Part shown: in pieces, positions 12,201 to 22,830 of the stretch
Numbering within the stretch: position 1 is the stretch's first letter
Layout: the number at the start of each line of letters is the position of its first letter
NCBI RefSeq assembly: GCF_000002985.6
Contig: NC_003281.10
Location: forward strand, 3,844,001 to 3,908,000
DNA: 64,000 bases
Direction of reading: 5' to 3'
DNA from: Caenorhabditis elegans
Taxonomy: Eukaryota; Nematoda; Chromadorea; Rhabditida; Rhabditidae
Notes under the pieces: model-generated
The model's database searches: none
What the model was told of the DNA's origin: nothing
The model's input: only the letters and a program-made list of their open reading frames with translations
Made by a program: the position numbers and the translations under genes

Positions 12201-15200
12201 TACAAGATGTGTGATCGAAAATTTCAAAAAAATCTGATCAAAATCTTTGAAGCAATTCCACTCAGCAACCAGAATATTGGATTCGTTTCCGAGGATAAGT
12301 ATGTGAATTTTCTTTAAATTTGAAAATTTAGAAGTTGATTTTCAGGTGCAATGGTGAAGGAGCTTCAACATCGTTCAACGAGGAAGCCGTTTTCATGCCG
12401 TACCTCAATGATCCTGTTCAATTCCGTAAAAAAAAGTTCGTCTTATTGCAAAGGAGCAAAACTTCGATGGAATTCTTGAGGTGTTACTTATTTTTTAATT
12501 TTTAAAAATTAAAAATTTCTAAATTTCCTAAAAATGCGACACGCTTCGTGAGAGGACCCTCGCTGAATTGGGAGCCCGACTCGTGAATCGAAAGTATCAA
12601 ACCGTTGTGAAACTCTTCGATCGTGCCACGTTGCTCGGTAGCATGATCAGAAGGACGCCGAGAAGAAGTGATAGGATAAGGAGACGACTGCCAAGAAGAT
12701 CAAGCCATGCTTGTTCTTTCTAATAATGTTTTTTATATTCCGTTCCTGTTCAGATTTTTATTCACCCCTCCCCATTCGGTTAATGTTCTTCTCTCTCATT
12801 TCCTTGTTCAGCATATTTACTTAGTATCCCTCTCTGACGAGTTTTATATTGGTTTTCGAGACAATGAATGTTTTAAACGTTATATTGATGTTATTAAATG
12901 TGTTATTCAGTCAATCGGAAGAAAAACTAGATAAAAACAAACTATTCAGCTAAAATTCATCGAAAAAAGAGGAAATTTTCGGTTTTTCTCAGAAAATCAG
13001 TGGAAACATAATGAGAAACATAAAATATGCACTTTTTATTTTTTAAATTACTATTCTGTATCACAAAACATTTTTTTTCGACTTTTATTCGCTTAAATAA
13101 TGAGAAAAGCGCTTTTAGCCAGAGCTGATATTGACGAATTGTCGTCAAATAAAATGCGCGTACGCAAAGTACGCAATAGTGTACAAAACTTATTCGCGTT
13201 GAATATTCAGTCAGCCAAATGGGACTACTGTAGAAATTTCTTCAGCCACGTTAGCTTTGCCTCCCCGTGTTTGTTTTCTCTTGTTTTTCACCAATTTTTC
13301 CCGTGTTTTCTTATTAAAACTGATAAATAAATATTTTTTCCTAATGCTAAAATAATTTCCAGATGAAAAAAATATGTATTCAGTCGGCAAGTAGTGGTGA
13401 AAGTGGTCAATGTAATATGATGGATTACGGGAATACAAAACCCAAACTTTTCCCCAAACATGATACATAGATGTTTAGATGCTAAAAGTACCTGATTTTC
13501 ATAACGAGACCGCTGAAAAAGTTTTGAGGTTTTCAAAATTCAACTTTTTATGCGAAAATCTCTACTTTTTCACCAAAAAAGTTGAATTTTGAAAACCTCA
13601 AAACTTTTTCAGTGATCTCGTTATGAAAATCAGGTAGTTTCAGCATCAGAGCAGCATGTGTGGGAAAAAGTTTGGGTTTTTTATTCCCGTAATCCATCAT
13701 ATTGCATTGACCACTTTCACCGCTACTTACAGACTCAATACACAATTTTTTCACTTGGAAATTGTTTTAGCATCTGCAAAAAATATTTATTTATTAGTAT
13801 TAATAAGAAAAAATGGGGAAAATTGGTGAAAAACGAAAGAAAACACGCGGAAAACAAAGCAACATAAATGGCCGCTGAAACTTGTCGGGGACTCGGCCAT
13901 GGCCTAGAAACCTTTTTGCCTCGTCCCTCGTTCGAAAAAAGTTGCAGTGTAATTCCCCCGTGCTCACCCCATATTTCCAACATTTTCCATATTTTGTCCC
14001 TGCTCACCCCATATTAAAACCTTTCAATTTCATTTTAAATCTGATCGTTTTTCGAATTATGCACAATCTCAAAAAACACCCAAAATAAATAAACAATTTC
14101 AATGAACATTAATTCCGATAATTTTCAAAATCACAAGCATGTTGGGTGTGTGTGTACTCTGCTCTGATAAACTCATTTTCATGTGAATTTTGAAAGAATT
14201 CGACCAGAGATCGCACACATTTATCAACAGAATTCACCACTTTTTGTATCAGACCATCTCATCGGAACATTTTTTTAAAGCGGAAATTAAAATGAAACAC
14301 AAAAATTAAAATATTACCTCAGACAGTAAAAGACCCGTTGTTATACAATCTACAAGCCATTGACGTCCTACAATAACGCATTTTCGAGCAATTGCATAGA
14401 GATATGCTGTGGATTTTTGAGAAATTGAACGGCCTTCTGAAAATTAGTTAAAAATTATTTTGAACTAAAAATCGGTTTTAAATAGGTTTTTCTCGATGAA
14501 AAAATCCAACTTATTTTAAAATTTCGCGCGGAAAATCGAAAAACGAGAATTTTGTTTTTTCGAATTTCCGATATTTTGAGCACACTTAGATTTTTTTAAT
14601 AGCTTAAAATTTTGGCAATTTTTTTTAATTTTTGGAAGAAAATGTACAAAATTTTATGAAACCGTTGTTTCTCTTTTTTGTAAATTTAATTTTCGGTTTT
14701 TCGAATATATCTGGGAAAAAAACCAAAAAATTGCATCATTTTAAAAATCTAAAATTCTCAATTTTTGGATTTTTTAAAAAGCGTTAAAAAAACCATTTTT
14801 CTGCAAAATGGTTCGATTTTTTATTCTGCCGTTTGCAAAAATTTGGTAAAATCATGGTTTTTTTTAAATTTTTTTCACAGATTATTTTTGAGAACAATAT
14901 CTCTAAGAAAAAAGTCTTCCTCCAAATTTCACAGTTTTAACGAACCACTATTCATCATCACCAAATGAGTCGTGTGCTCATTCACATCCTCCGCAAATCG
15001 GCACGCATTTGACAAGAATTTGTGATAGAAATCGCTGAGAAGTTCCTGAAAAATAAGAAAATGTTTGAATTTCAAACATCCACCAGTCCCACTACTTCGT
15101 CCGCATCATTATGAATTCTCGAGCAAACAATTGTTTTTGGTACTTGTGACAACTCATCGTCGATTCGATCTTCGTCATCTTGAATTGCTTTCGGTGTACG

Positions 15201-18200
15201 GTCGGCGTCAAGGGTAGTTGACTGAAAAATAATTTTTATTTGGCTTTTTTTCAAAATTGGAATATTTTTGTTTTTGTTTTAATTATTATTTTTAGTTTTT
15301 CCGATATCTCCAATAATATTTCGATTTTTCTATCAGGTTGTCCCATAAGTTTTTGTACTATTTTTTTTTTGAAAAAAATTTATTTCTCTCAAGCGACAAG
15401 TAGTACTATTCACACAAGTATTCACCATTAGTGTCCACCACTTGTTGCCATTTACTAGGTAACATCATGATGCCACGGGAGAAGAAATCCGGCGAACGCG
15501 ATGAGAAGAAAGTGGAGAGTTCAGTTTTGAGATGCTCTTCGTCGTCGAATTGCTTGTCGCGCATGTAGTCACTGAGAGACAAGAACAAATGGTAGTCGGT
15601 TGGTGCAAGATCTGGAGAATATGGTGGATGCGGTAAAACAGTCCAACCAAGATCTTGCAGCTTTTGGAAAGTCTTCTTGGCGACATGAGGCCTAGCATTA
15701 TCGTGAAGAAAATATAGTTTTTCATATTTTCCGTTGGTCTTTTCTGCAACTCGGTCCAATTGGGCACAATAGTAATCAGCAGTGATAGTTTTATTAGTTG
15801 GCAACAATTCCCAGTGCACGGGTCCTTGAACACCCCACCAGACACAGATCATAATCTTTTTTGGGTGAAGATCAGGCTTTGGCGTCGGTATTCCTTTCTC
15901 ACCGATCGGAAGCCATTGACGTTTTCTGGAATGGTTAACATAGAGCACCCACTTCTCATCTCCAGTAACCAGATTGTTCAGCCAATCGAACTTTCGACGA
16001 AAAGTTAGAAGTTGAGTACAAACGTTGACCCGAGTGAGCTTCTGTGATGCCGAAAGTTCATGAGGCACCCAAATTCCAAGTTTTGAAGTAAAACCAAGGC
16101 GACCCAAGTGACGTGCAATTGTGCTATGACAACACTCAAGCTTCTCTTCCATTTCACGAAGACTAAGACGAGGCTCTTCCTCCACCAGCTTCACTAGGTC
16201 TTCTTCATTTAACTCTACCGGTCGCCCAGAACGTTCTATTTCTTCGAGACTGAAGTCGCCGTTCTTGAACTTTTGAAACCAACTCTTTGCTGTATTATAA
16301 GAGAGTGCTCCCTCACCCATCGCACCGCATATGTTTCGTTCCGCTTCCATTGCTGAATGACCAAGACGAAATTCATAAAGAAGAAGCAATCTAACGTCTC
16401 GACGTTCAAGTTTGATGATTGTCATCGTGGCAAAGTAGAAATGGATGAAATGAATCTTTTCTGAAAGGGGACGACCCGACCTTGACACGACCTACGATGA
16501 AAAAATTTTAAAACTTTCTAGAAGTTTTGGAAAAATATTTGAAAAAAAGTACAAAAACTTATGGGACAACCTGATATTTAAAAAAAAATTGCTTAAAAAT
16601 TTATTTTCAAATTTTTTCTTTAAAGTTATGCTCGAAATTATAACAAAAATGGAAATTTTGAATGAAAAAATATTTGCATTTTCTCAAAATTATGTTTTTT
16701 TTTCGGGTTCAGCACTTTTTTATAAAACAATTCAACTTTTTTTAAAATTAAAATTGAATTTTTCTGTTGAAAACCATATATTCCAGGGGTGTGCGGCAAA
16801 TCGCAAAATTTGCCGAGCTCGGCAAATTCGGCAAATCTCTTTGTTCAATATTTGCCGAGCACGGCAAATTCGGCAAATTTGCCGAGCTCGGCTAATTCGG
16901 CAAATTCGGCAAATTTGCCGTGCTTAACAAACTCGGAAATTTTTGATATTTTTTGATGTTTTTGGACCACCAAAACTACCGAATTCTTAACACACATCTG
17001 GCTTCGGAATCAGTTCCGTGTAGTATGTCTGCTTAAGCATCAAAATAACTCAATTTTGTGTCATTTTACTGAATTTTTGGCGAAAAAATCAGTAGTTTTA
17101 GTCGAAATTGTACTGTCAAATTTTTGACGTGTGCGGCAAATTTCGAAATTTGCCGAGCTCGGCAAATTCGGCAAATCAACTTTTTTGAAATTTGCCGAGC
17201 TCGGCAAACGACAAATTCGGCAAATTTGCCGCACACCCCTGATATATTCTGCACACAATGATTTTCCTATATTTCTTACACTTGTAGCACAGGTAACATT
17301 TGCCAGATCATCTTCATCAATTTGTAGTTCTCCTTCAGAATCTTCTACAACTTCATCATCATCTGATGCTACGACCACTGGCTTTTTCACTGCAGTATTT
17401 AGATTCAAATCGATCAAATTTTGAGTACTTTTGAAAACTTCAGGCTTTTGGGCTAGTTTTTGGATTGGCTCAGGAGGAGTTTCCAGCGATTCAGAAGCTG
17501 TCATAATTTTTATGTTTTCAAGATCTTGAGAACTCGCAAAGGATACTCTTCGATTCGCTGGTTTCTCTGATTTTTTCGGTGGCGCCACATGGAATTTCTC
17601 CATTAGCTGATTGATATTCTGCAAAAAATATTTTATTTCAAAAATTATTTTCCTCTAAATAAGCCCGAATCATCACAAACATTTCGAAGAAATTGTCGCA
17701 TCGTCGGCATTAATTGGAAAAGTGCATCGATTTCATCAATCTCTGTCGAATTTTCTGGAAAATTGGCAAAAATTAGCGAATTTTTTTTTGATTTTTGACC
17801 AACCTCGGAGGGTATTTATGTATTCTTCAATATCAACATTTTTCAGTTCTTCTCTTGATATTTTATACGTTTCTGTAGAGGTTTCCACGTCTTTTTTCAA
17901 TTTTTCCAGCGGGAATACTCGACTTTGGAGCTCTACAGGTTGTTTTGTGGCTGGTTCTGGCGGTTCTACCGGTTCTGCAGGCTCCTCGGCGAATGCGCTC
18001 GGCGGTTGTGGTCGACTCGGTCGCTTTCGGCGCTGAAAATACAGATTTAATGTTAATAGAGTCAAAATAGCCCAAAAAGGCCGAATTTTTTAATGATAAC
18101 TTCGAAAAACGGACTAAATTATGCAAAAACTCAAAATTTTTCAACTATTTAGCTAATTAGCAATTTGTATTGCATTTTTAATTTTTTTTCCCAAAAAAAT

Positions 18201-18958
18201 ACACTAGAAAATGTAACTATAGAGTCCAGTTTTCCAAACAAAAAAAAAGTAAAAAATATTTCTTTTCTGCTTTTTTCGTGTTTTTGACGAAATTTTTTCG
18301 CAGTCCGCTATGATTTTCAGTCAGAAATTAGCAAATCGATGAAAAAAGTGTGTAATAAAATTATTAAAAATTGATTTAATCGCTATACGACACAAAAAAA
18401 GGTGAAAAATGTTTTTATTTGACATTTTAGAAATATTTTTAGTGATTTTCTTTTGGTTTTAATTGGTTTTTTGTGCCAAAAAGCATACCACTGGCAAAAA
18501 AGGTATAGCAAAATCTGGAGCGCATCGTTTTCCATCATTCTCTGGAATAATCGTGATATCCAGCGGCATTTGACTTTCCATGAACATTTTCTCTGGCGGC
18601 AGTGACTTGAACGTATTCATATTCTCAATATCTTTTTTAAATGCTTCTGATAGCTTTAAATAGTTCTGCACAGCCATTGTAATTTGATAAGTATCTCGAC
18701 AACTTCGCTTATCCAGTACACTTCTACAAATTGGGCATTGAACTTTTCGTTTTCGTTCGAAGCAAGCGTTAATGCAAGAACGACAGAAAATATGGAAACA
18801 TGTGGACAGAATTGGATCTTTGTATGTTGAACAGCTGAAAAAAAACCAATTTAAGGTTTTTTTGTTGATTTTTTGAAAATAAATTACCAAATTCCACATT
18901 TCAGTTCTTTTTGCAGTCGTGCCACTGTTTCTGTGATCCTCAGTGCAACATCTGCCAT
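9238..18958 (-). CDS. brc-1: BRC-1, BRCA1 homologue (RING E3 ligase with tandem BRCT domains)
   Basis: Ten exons on the minus strand: 18958-18888, 18834-18489, 18032-17804, 17754-17681, 17618-17280, 15221-15084, 15045-14949, 14436-14318, 10355-10182, 9486-9238. They total 1,836 nt (611 residues) and every phase agrees. AATTTCAG directly before ATG suits trans-splicing. The N terminus carries a C3HC4 RING (Cys21, Cys24, then CFHIFC, RSC, and CPIC). Residues ~140-350 are a Pro/Glu-rich and acidic linker. BRCT 1 starts near residue 382 (KTIVCSRIHNDADEVVG) and continues to GRQWLVDCITTGLLL; BRCT 2 runs from about 510 (GRRFMILRKF) to MEWVLDSISEYLI near the end. With BRD-1 it forms a ubiquitin ligase acting in double-strand-break repair and meiosis (family knowledge). 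Intron 5 (17279-15222) holds a hAT-type and a mariner element; intron 8 (14317-10356) holds a ~3 kb element. All lie outside the exons, so the gene appears intact. Confidence 0.93.
11251..12690 (+). pseudogene. Unidentified gene-like fragments inside the ~3 kb element
   Basis: Plus-strand stretches with coding-like composition are separated by intron-like AT-rich DNA. After a TTTTCAG at about 11250 the sequence reads LIYANRFEIRWIKPDKG. After TTTCCAG at 11885 it reads YYVVAALEDFKTKFEIY and on to a stop at 11989-11991. Later pieces include EEVGKHKSEVHEALGDLVDT near 12150, STSFNEEAVFMPYLNDPVQF near 12370, and TLAELGARLVNRKYQTVVKL near 12565. Frames change between pieces and stops interrupt them, so no intact protein exists. 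I do not recognise the family. It may be a host gene copied into the element or a degraded element protein. Opposite in strand to brc-1. Confidence 0.4.
11343..11860. repeat. Tandem repeat, 173-bp period, about 2.5-3 copies
   Basis: The landmark ATTATGGTACAATATTTCTG recurs with copies beginning TTATGG at 11348, 11521 and 11694, exactly 173 bases apart. The first two copies are close to identical; the third has drifted and is shorter. It lies inside the ~3 kb element, between gene-like remnants. It appears to be a local duplication without coding content. Confidence 0.8.
13230..13885. repeat. Large imperfect palindrome with ~310-bp arms
   Basis: Left arm about 13230-13549 and right arm about 13578-13885 are inverted copies, with a centre of ~28 bases. 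Matching landmarks include CAAAATTCAACTTTTT against AAAAAGTTGAATTTTG near the centre and GTAATCCATCATATTGCATT on the right against its complement on the left. Small indels and substitutions separate the arms, so it is not brand new. If transcribed within brc-1 pre-mRNA it could form a long hairpin. Confidence 0.8.
15333..16574 (-). mobile_element. Mariner-type transposon inserted in brc-1 intron 5
   Basis: A 1,242-bp element bounded by perfect 26-base terminal inverted repeats: TCAGGTTGTCCCATAAGTTT continuing to 15358, with its complement at 16549-16574. TA dinucleotides flank both sides (15331-15332 and 16575-16576), the standard Tc1/mariner target duplication. It encodes a full transposase in the same orientation as brc-1. 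Perfect ends and an open reading frame suggest a fairly recent insertion. Element family name not assigned. Confidence 0.95.
15406..16425 (-). CDS. Mariner transposase (D,D34D), apparently intact
   Basis: 339 residues from the Met at 16425, close to the ~345 of known mariner transposases. An in-frame Met at 16488 would add 21 residues, but the shorter start gives the usual family length. An N-terminal helix-turn-helix pair includes SYNTAKSWFQKFKNGDFSLE, the linker-type motif SGRPVE, and LREMEEKLECCHSTIARHL. The catalytic triad is visible: TGDEKWVLY (first Asp), HDNARPH (second Asp), and YSPDLAPTDYHLF, whose final Asp lies 35 residues after the second (34 between), giving D,D34D. The WVPHEL motif typical of mariner is present. 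It cuts and pastes the surrounding element at TA sites. No frameshift or stop is visible; activity is unknown. Confidence 0.93.
   Translation of the reverse strand: MTIIKLERRDVRLLLLYEFRLGHSAMEAERNICGAMGEGALSYNTAKSWFQKFKNGDFSLEEIERSGRPVELNEEDLVKLVEEEPRLSLREMEEKLECCHSTIARHLGRLGFTSKLGIWVPHELSASQKLTRVNVCTQLLTFRRKFDWLNNLVTGDEKWVLYVNHSRKRQWLPIGEKGIPTPKPDLHPKKIMICVWWGVQGPVHWELLPTNKTITADYYCAQLDRVAEKTNGKYEKLYFLHDNARPHVAKKTFQKLQDLGWTVLPHPPYSPDLAPTDYHLFLSLSDYMRDKQFDDEEHLKTELSTFFSSRSPDFFSRGIMMLPSKWQQVVDTNGEYLCE
16784..17241. mobile_element. Non-autonomous hAT-type element with 8-bp target duplication
   Basis: A 458-bp element with inverted ends: CAGGGGTGTGCGGCAAAT at 16784 and its complement ending CACCCCTG at 17241. 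It is flanked by a perfect 8-bp duplication ATATATTC (16776-16783 and 17242-17249), diagnostic of hAT transposition. Subterminal regions are built of repeated TTGCCGAGCTCGGCAAATT palindromic units on both sides, which may be transposase-binding sites. No protein is encoded. It lies in brc-1 intron 5, its right duplication only 30 bases from the exon 5 splice donor. Confidence 0.9.
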
Positions 18959-20504
18959 CTGAAATTAAATTTTAAACAAATAACATTTCATTTTAATTGA
19001 AAAATCAATAAAGTAGGTTAAAATACAAAATATTTGATTTCAAAACTCCCGCGCTGAGGGGGCATCAGAGAACACTCATTGCAAACCTGCTCCACTGACA
19101 ATCGGGGCGGAGTAAAGCGGAGAGGAGAGAGCGCCCCGCCTCCCCGCCGGTGCCTATATTTCAGTCGGTGCCCCCGGTCTTCGCCAGCATCCCCGCTTTT
19201 CCTCTCCCTTCTCTGATGACTCTCTTGTTTTTCCATATTCTATCAAGGAAATTCCCTTTGGAAATCCTGAGACTTCAAGCTACGGAGAATATTTTTTTTT
19301 AGAAAAAGAAAGAAAAAAAGAAGAAAGAGTGCGCGAAAACGATGCTGCTTTTTCGGTTTTCTATCTTTTTTTCTTCTTTTTCGGCTTTGAAAAAAAAAAC
19401 ATTTTCTGGATGGTAGCTCTTTTTGGGAAAGCTTTATGCAGTAGTTTTCAGTTAGTTTAGCTGCTAAATATCATTTTTGCAAGGTTCCGTTCAAACAAAT
19501 TTTGCAAACACGAATTTTTCTTTTTATAATATTTTACTTTAATATTCTGCTTTTTAAAAAAATTTTAAAACCAAGATTAAAGATATATAATCTGCTTTTT
19601 TCCTCAAAATCTAGATGATAAAATTTTTAGAAAACTAATGTAGTTCAAAAAACTCCACATCTTCTCTTAACTCAAAAAAAAACAATTTTTATAAAAAGAG
19701 ACATTTTTGCCGTTTGTCGCGATAACTTGCTTTATTAAAATGCCAAATGTGGTTTTTTAATAAAGTAATTAATTAATGTTATTGATTATTCAAATTTTGA
19801 GAAAAAAACATAATCAAGCCTTTAAAAATCATTAAAAAAGCAGAAAAAAAACACAAAACACACTATAAAAATTAATTTTTTAAAAAAATTTAATTGAGCA
19901 ATTAGTGCAATTTTTCGTAACGGTGCTTGCGTACTGTGCACTTGATCCGACGACATCTACAGTACTAACTTTCTCATCTTATTTTTTTAAACGTTTCCAC
20001 GTCAAATTTTCAACTTTCCCGGCGGTAATTTTCAGATTTTCATAATCAATTCTGACCAAAATACCAGCAAAACTCTGCACTCGAAGGTCAATTTTATTTA
20101 TTTTCTCTCACTTTTTCCTCTCTCCGCCGTCCCCTTTCGTCCACCGTTTGACCCCATTGATCACACACAACCGTAGATTTGTTTTCTGATCGTTCTTCGA
20201 AATTCGTTTATCAGAGAACTGTTCAAACCGAATTTTAGGAGTAGTTTGAAATATAGAACGTGACTTTACTGGTAACAAATTGTGAGAAATCTAATAAATA
20301 GAAGAAAAAACGAAACGAAATTGTATTTCTCGCGTTGTGTTATTGAGTTTGTTTTCTCCAGTTTTCCTTTTTTTCTTTCTATTTTCTTTTCTTTTCCAAG
20401 TGTTTGTTCTTTGTCCTGCTCACGGTTTATGGTGCCATATTTCGCATGTTTTACCGCATTTTCTTATCATAAAGTGCCTCATTTTCAGGTTATTGCATCT
20501 CATC
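18959..20504. promoter_or_regulatory. Divergent intergenic region between brc-1 and acs-19
   Basis: About 1.5 kb separates the brc-1 start (minus) and acs-19 start (plus). A GC-rich island at 19045-19205 (including GGGGCGGAGT and GCCCCGCCTCCCCGCC) contrasts with AT-rich flanks and may be promoter sequence for brc-1. The part at 20090-20490 is pyrimidine-rich and ends with a TTTTCAG acceptor at 20488, 16 bases before the acs-19 ATG, consistent with a 5' UTR intron or trans-splice site. No gene seen in between. Confidence 0.4.
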
Positions 20505-22830
20505 ATGTCGGACGTTCGCGTCAAGTTCAACCTAGCCAACGATGGAGAAGGTCTCGACGAGGATGTAAGAATTTATTTCTTCGAAAGAATACTTTTAAAA
20601 CCAATAGATTTCAGATTTTCCTCCCTCCAGCCCCACTCCTTGCCGGTGCTCACTGTGCTGGCCTTCAATCTTACCACGATTTGTACCGTTCCTCGATCAA
20701 CGATGCTGACGAGTTCTGGCGTACCGTCTCATCTGAACTCCATTTCGAACAAGGAACCTCTAAGGGTCTCGAATGGAATTTCGACTCGAAAGCTGGAAAT
20801 GTCTTCGTCAAGTTTATGGATGGAGCCAAGACTAACATCTCGTACAACTGTTTGGAAAGAAACATTAAACGTGGATATGGAAACAAAATCGCCTACATTT
20901 TCGAAGGAAACGAGCCAACCGACACCTCCACCTGGACATACAACGAGCTACACGCCCAAGTAGTCCAATTCTCCGCTGTTCTGAGATCTCATGGCGTCAA
21001 ACGAGGCGATGTGGTTGCTTTATATCTTCCAATGATTCCCGAATTAGCAGTTGCAATGCTTGCGTGTGCCCGTATCGGAGCAATGCATTCTGTTGTTTTC
21101 GCTGGTTTCTCTGCCGAATCACTTGCCGCTCGTGTTGTCGACGCTCGCTGCAGAGTTTTGGTTACGGCGGACGGAGTTTTTCGAGGAGCTAAACCAATTG
21201 GGCTCAAGTCAATTGCGGATGCAGCTGCCGTTCTCGCATCGCAGGAAGATGTCAAAGTGGAAGCTATCATTATGGTGGAACACTTAAAACGAGTCACGAA
21301 GCCTGATGGAGTGGAACTTCCCAAGGTAACTAAATATAATAAATTTAATGCTCTAAAATGCTCAAAGTAGTCTCAAATTCAGAAAAACCAGAAAAAAATT
21401 AAGTTTTATTGATTTTTCATTTAAAATTACAACAAAAAACATTTTTCAGGTCGATTACACCGATATCACCGTCATCTACGATTCGGAGATGCTCAAGTGT
21501 GCAGGCGTGGATTCCCCGGTAGAATGGATGGATTCTGAAGATCCGCTATTTATTCTCTACACATCGTTAGTTCAGAATTAGAATTTACTTATTTCTCATT
21601 TAATTCAAATTGTTAATTTTCAGTGGCTCAACCGGAAAACCGAAAGGTATTCAACACACTACAGCTGGATACATGACGTACGCCTACGCAACCACAAAAT
21701 ACACTTTTGATGCACAAGAAGACGATGTTTACTGGTGTACTGCCGATTGTGGATGGATCACCGGACACTCGTACCTTCTTTATGGACCTTTGATGAATGG
21801 GCTCAAGGGAATTTGGTATGAAGGTGTGCCGACTTATCCGACTCCTTCTAGAATGTGGGATGTCACTGATAAGTATGGTGTGACCAAGCTGTATACCTCA
21901 CCAACAGCCGCAAGAGCTCTTATGGCTCTCGGAAATCAGTGGCTTGAAAGGTAATAATTATTCAAAAATAATTGTTCAGCATCTTTATTTTTAATTTTCA
22001 GCTCTTCTCGCAAAACTCTCAAGGTTATCGGAACAGTTGGAGAGCCCATCAATCCTGCTGCATGGATGTGGTTGTACAAGCAAGTTGGACTTTCCAATGT
22101 ATCCATTGTGGATACTTACTGGCAAACTGAAACTGGAGGACACATGATCACATGCCTTCCAGGAGCAACTCCAATGAAGCCAGGAGCAGCTGCAATGCCA
22201 TTCTTCGGAGCATCTCCAGTTCTTTTGGATGCTGAAGGTCGTGTTATTGAAGGTCCGGGAGAAGGATCACTATGCTTTGATCGTGCCTGGCCTGGAATGA
22301 TGCGTGGAATCTATGGAGATGAGCAACGCTTTGTCAAGACCTATTTGGCTCCATTCAATGGATACTATTTCACTGGAGATGGTGCCAGACGTGATGAAGA
22401 TGGATACTTGTGGATAACTGGACGTGTTGATGATTTGATGAATGTCAGTGGTCATCTTCTGTCTACTGCTGAAATTGAATCAGCTCTTGTGGCTCATGAG
22501 AAAGTTGCTGAAGCTGCCGTTGTTGCTGCTCCACATGACATCAAGGGATCCTTCCCATACGCATTCGTCACTTTGAATGTTGGAGAGAGAATCAATGAAA
22601 AGCTTGTGGCTGAGCTCAAGAAACTAGTTCGCGAGAAAATTGGTGCATTGGCTGTTCCAGATGTTATCCAAGAAGCTCCAGGACTTCCAAAAACTCGTTC
22701 CGGCAAGGTTACCAGAAGAATCTTGAGAAAGATTGCTGAAGGATCCGAAAGTGGAATCGGTGATACTACTACTCTAGTCGACGAATCTGTCATCAAACAA
22801 CTAATCTCTGGACGTTCTGCACGTGCATAA
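20505..22830 (+). CDS. acs-19: Acetyl-CoA synthetase (AMP-forming), ACS-19
   Basis: Five exons: 20505-20564, 20615-21325, 21450-21565, 21624-21950, 22002-22830. They total 2,043 nt, 680 residues, with all phases agreeing. ANL-superfamily motifs appear in order. The nucleotide-binding loop [14 protein letters not shown] at about residues 294-307 spans the intron 3 junction. YWQTETGGH is the A5 motif. [20 protein letters not shown] and [10 protein letters not shown] form the hinge region. [15 protein letters not shown] contains the conserved adenylation lysine near residue 640. The enzyme converts acetate, ATP and CoA to acetyl-CoA, AMP and pyrophosphate. Overall length and motifs match acetyl-CoA rather than long-chain synthetases. 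No obvious mitochondrial presequence, so a cytosolic/nuclear enzyme is likely. Family is certain; the number is from its place beside brc-1. Confidence 0.92.

Larger units (their letters stand above)
10973..13949. mobile_element. ~3 kb element with 24-bp terminal inverted repeats in brc-1 intron 8
   Basis: The ends are perfect 24-base inverted repeats: CACTGCAACTTTTTTCGAAC plus GAGG at 10973-10996, and the complement at 13926-13949. TAATT flanks both sides (10968-10972 and 13950-13954), which could be a 5-bp target duplication or chance. A second inverted match of 25 bases (11070-11094 against 13245-13269, containing GGGGAGGCAAAGCTAACGTG) supports the ends belonging together. Inside are a tandem repeat, plus-strand gene-like remnants and a large palindrome. 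No transposase is recognisable, so it would be non-autonomous or decayed. The superfamily is undecided: the CACTG tip recalls CACTA-type ends, but the duplication length does not match the usual 2-3 bp. Confidence 0.55.

Noticed and set aside
20282..20504. Upstream open frame continuous with the acs-19 region
   Set aside because: It is in a different frame from the MSDVRVKF start, is pyrimidine-rich, and contains a TTTTCAG acceptor, so it is 5' UTR or intron.
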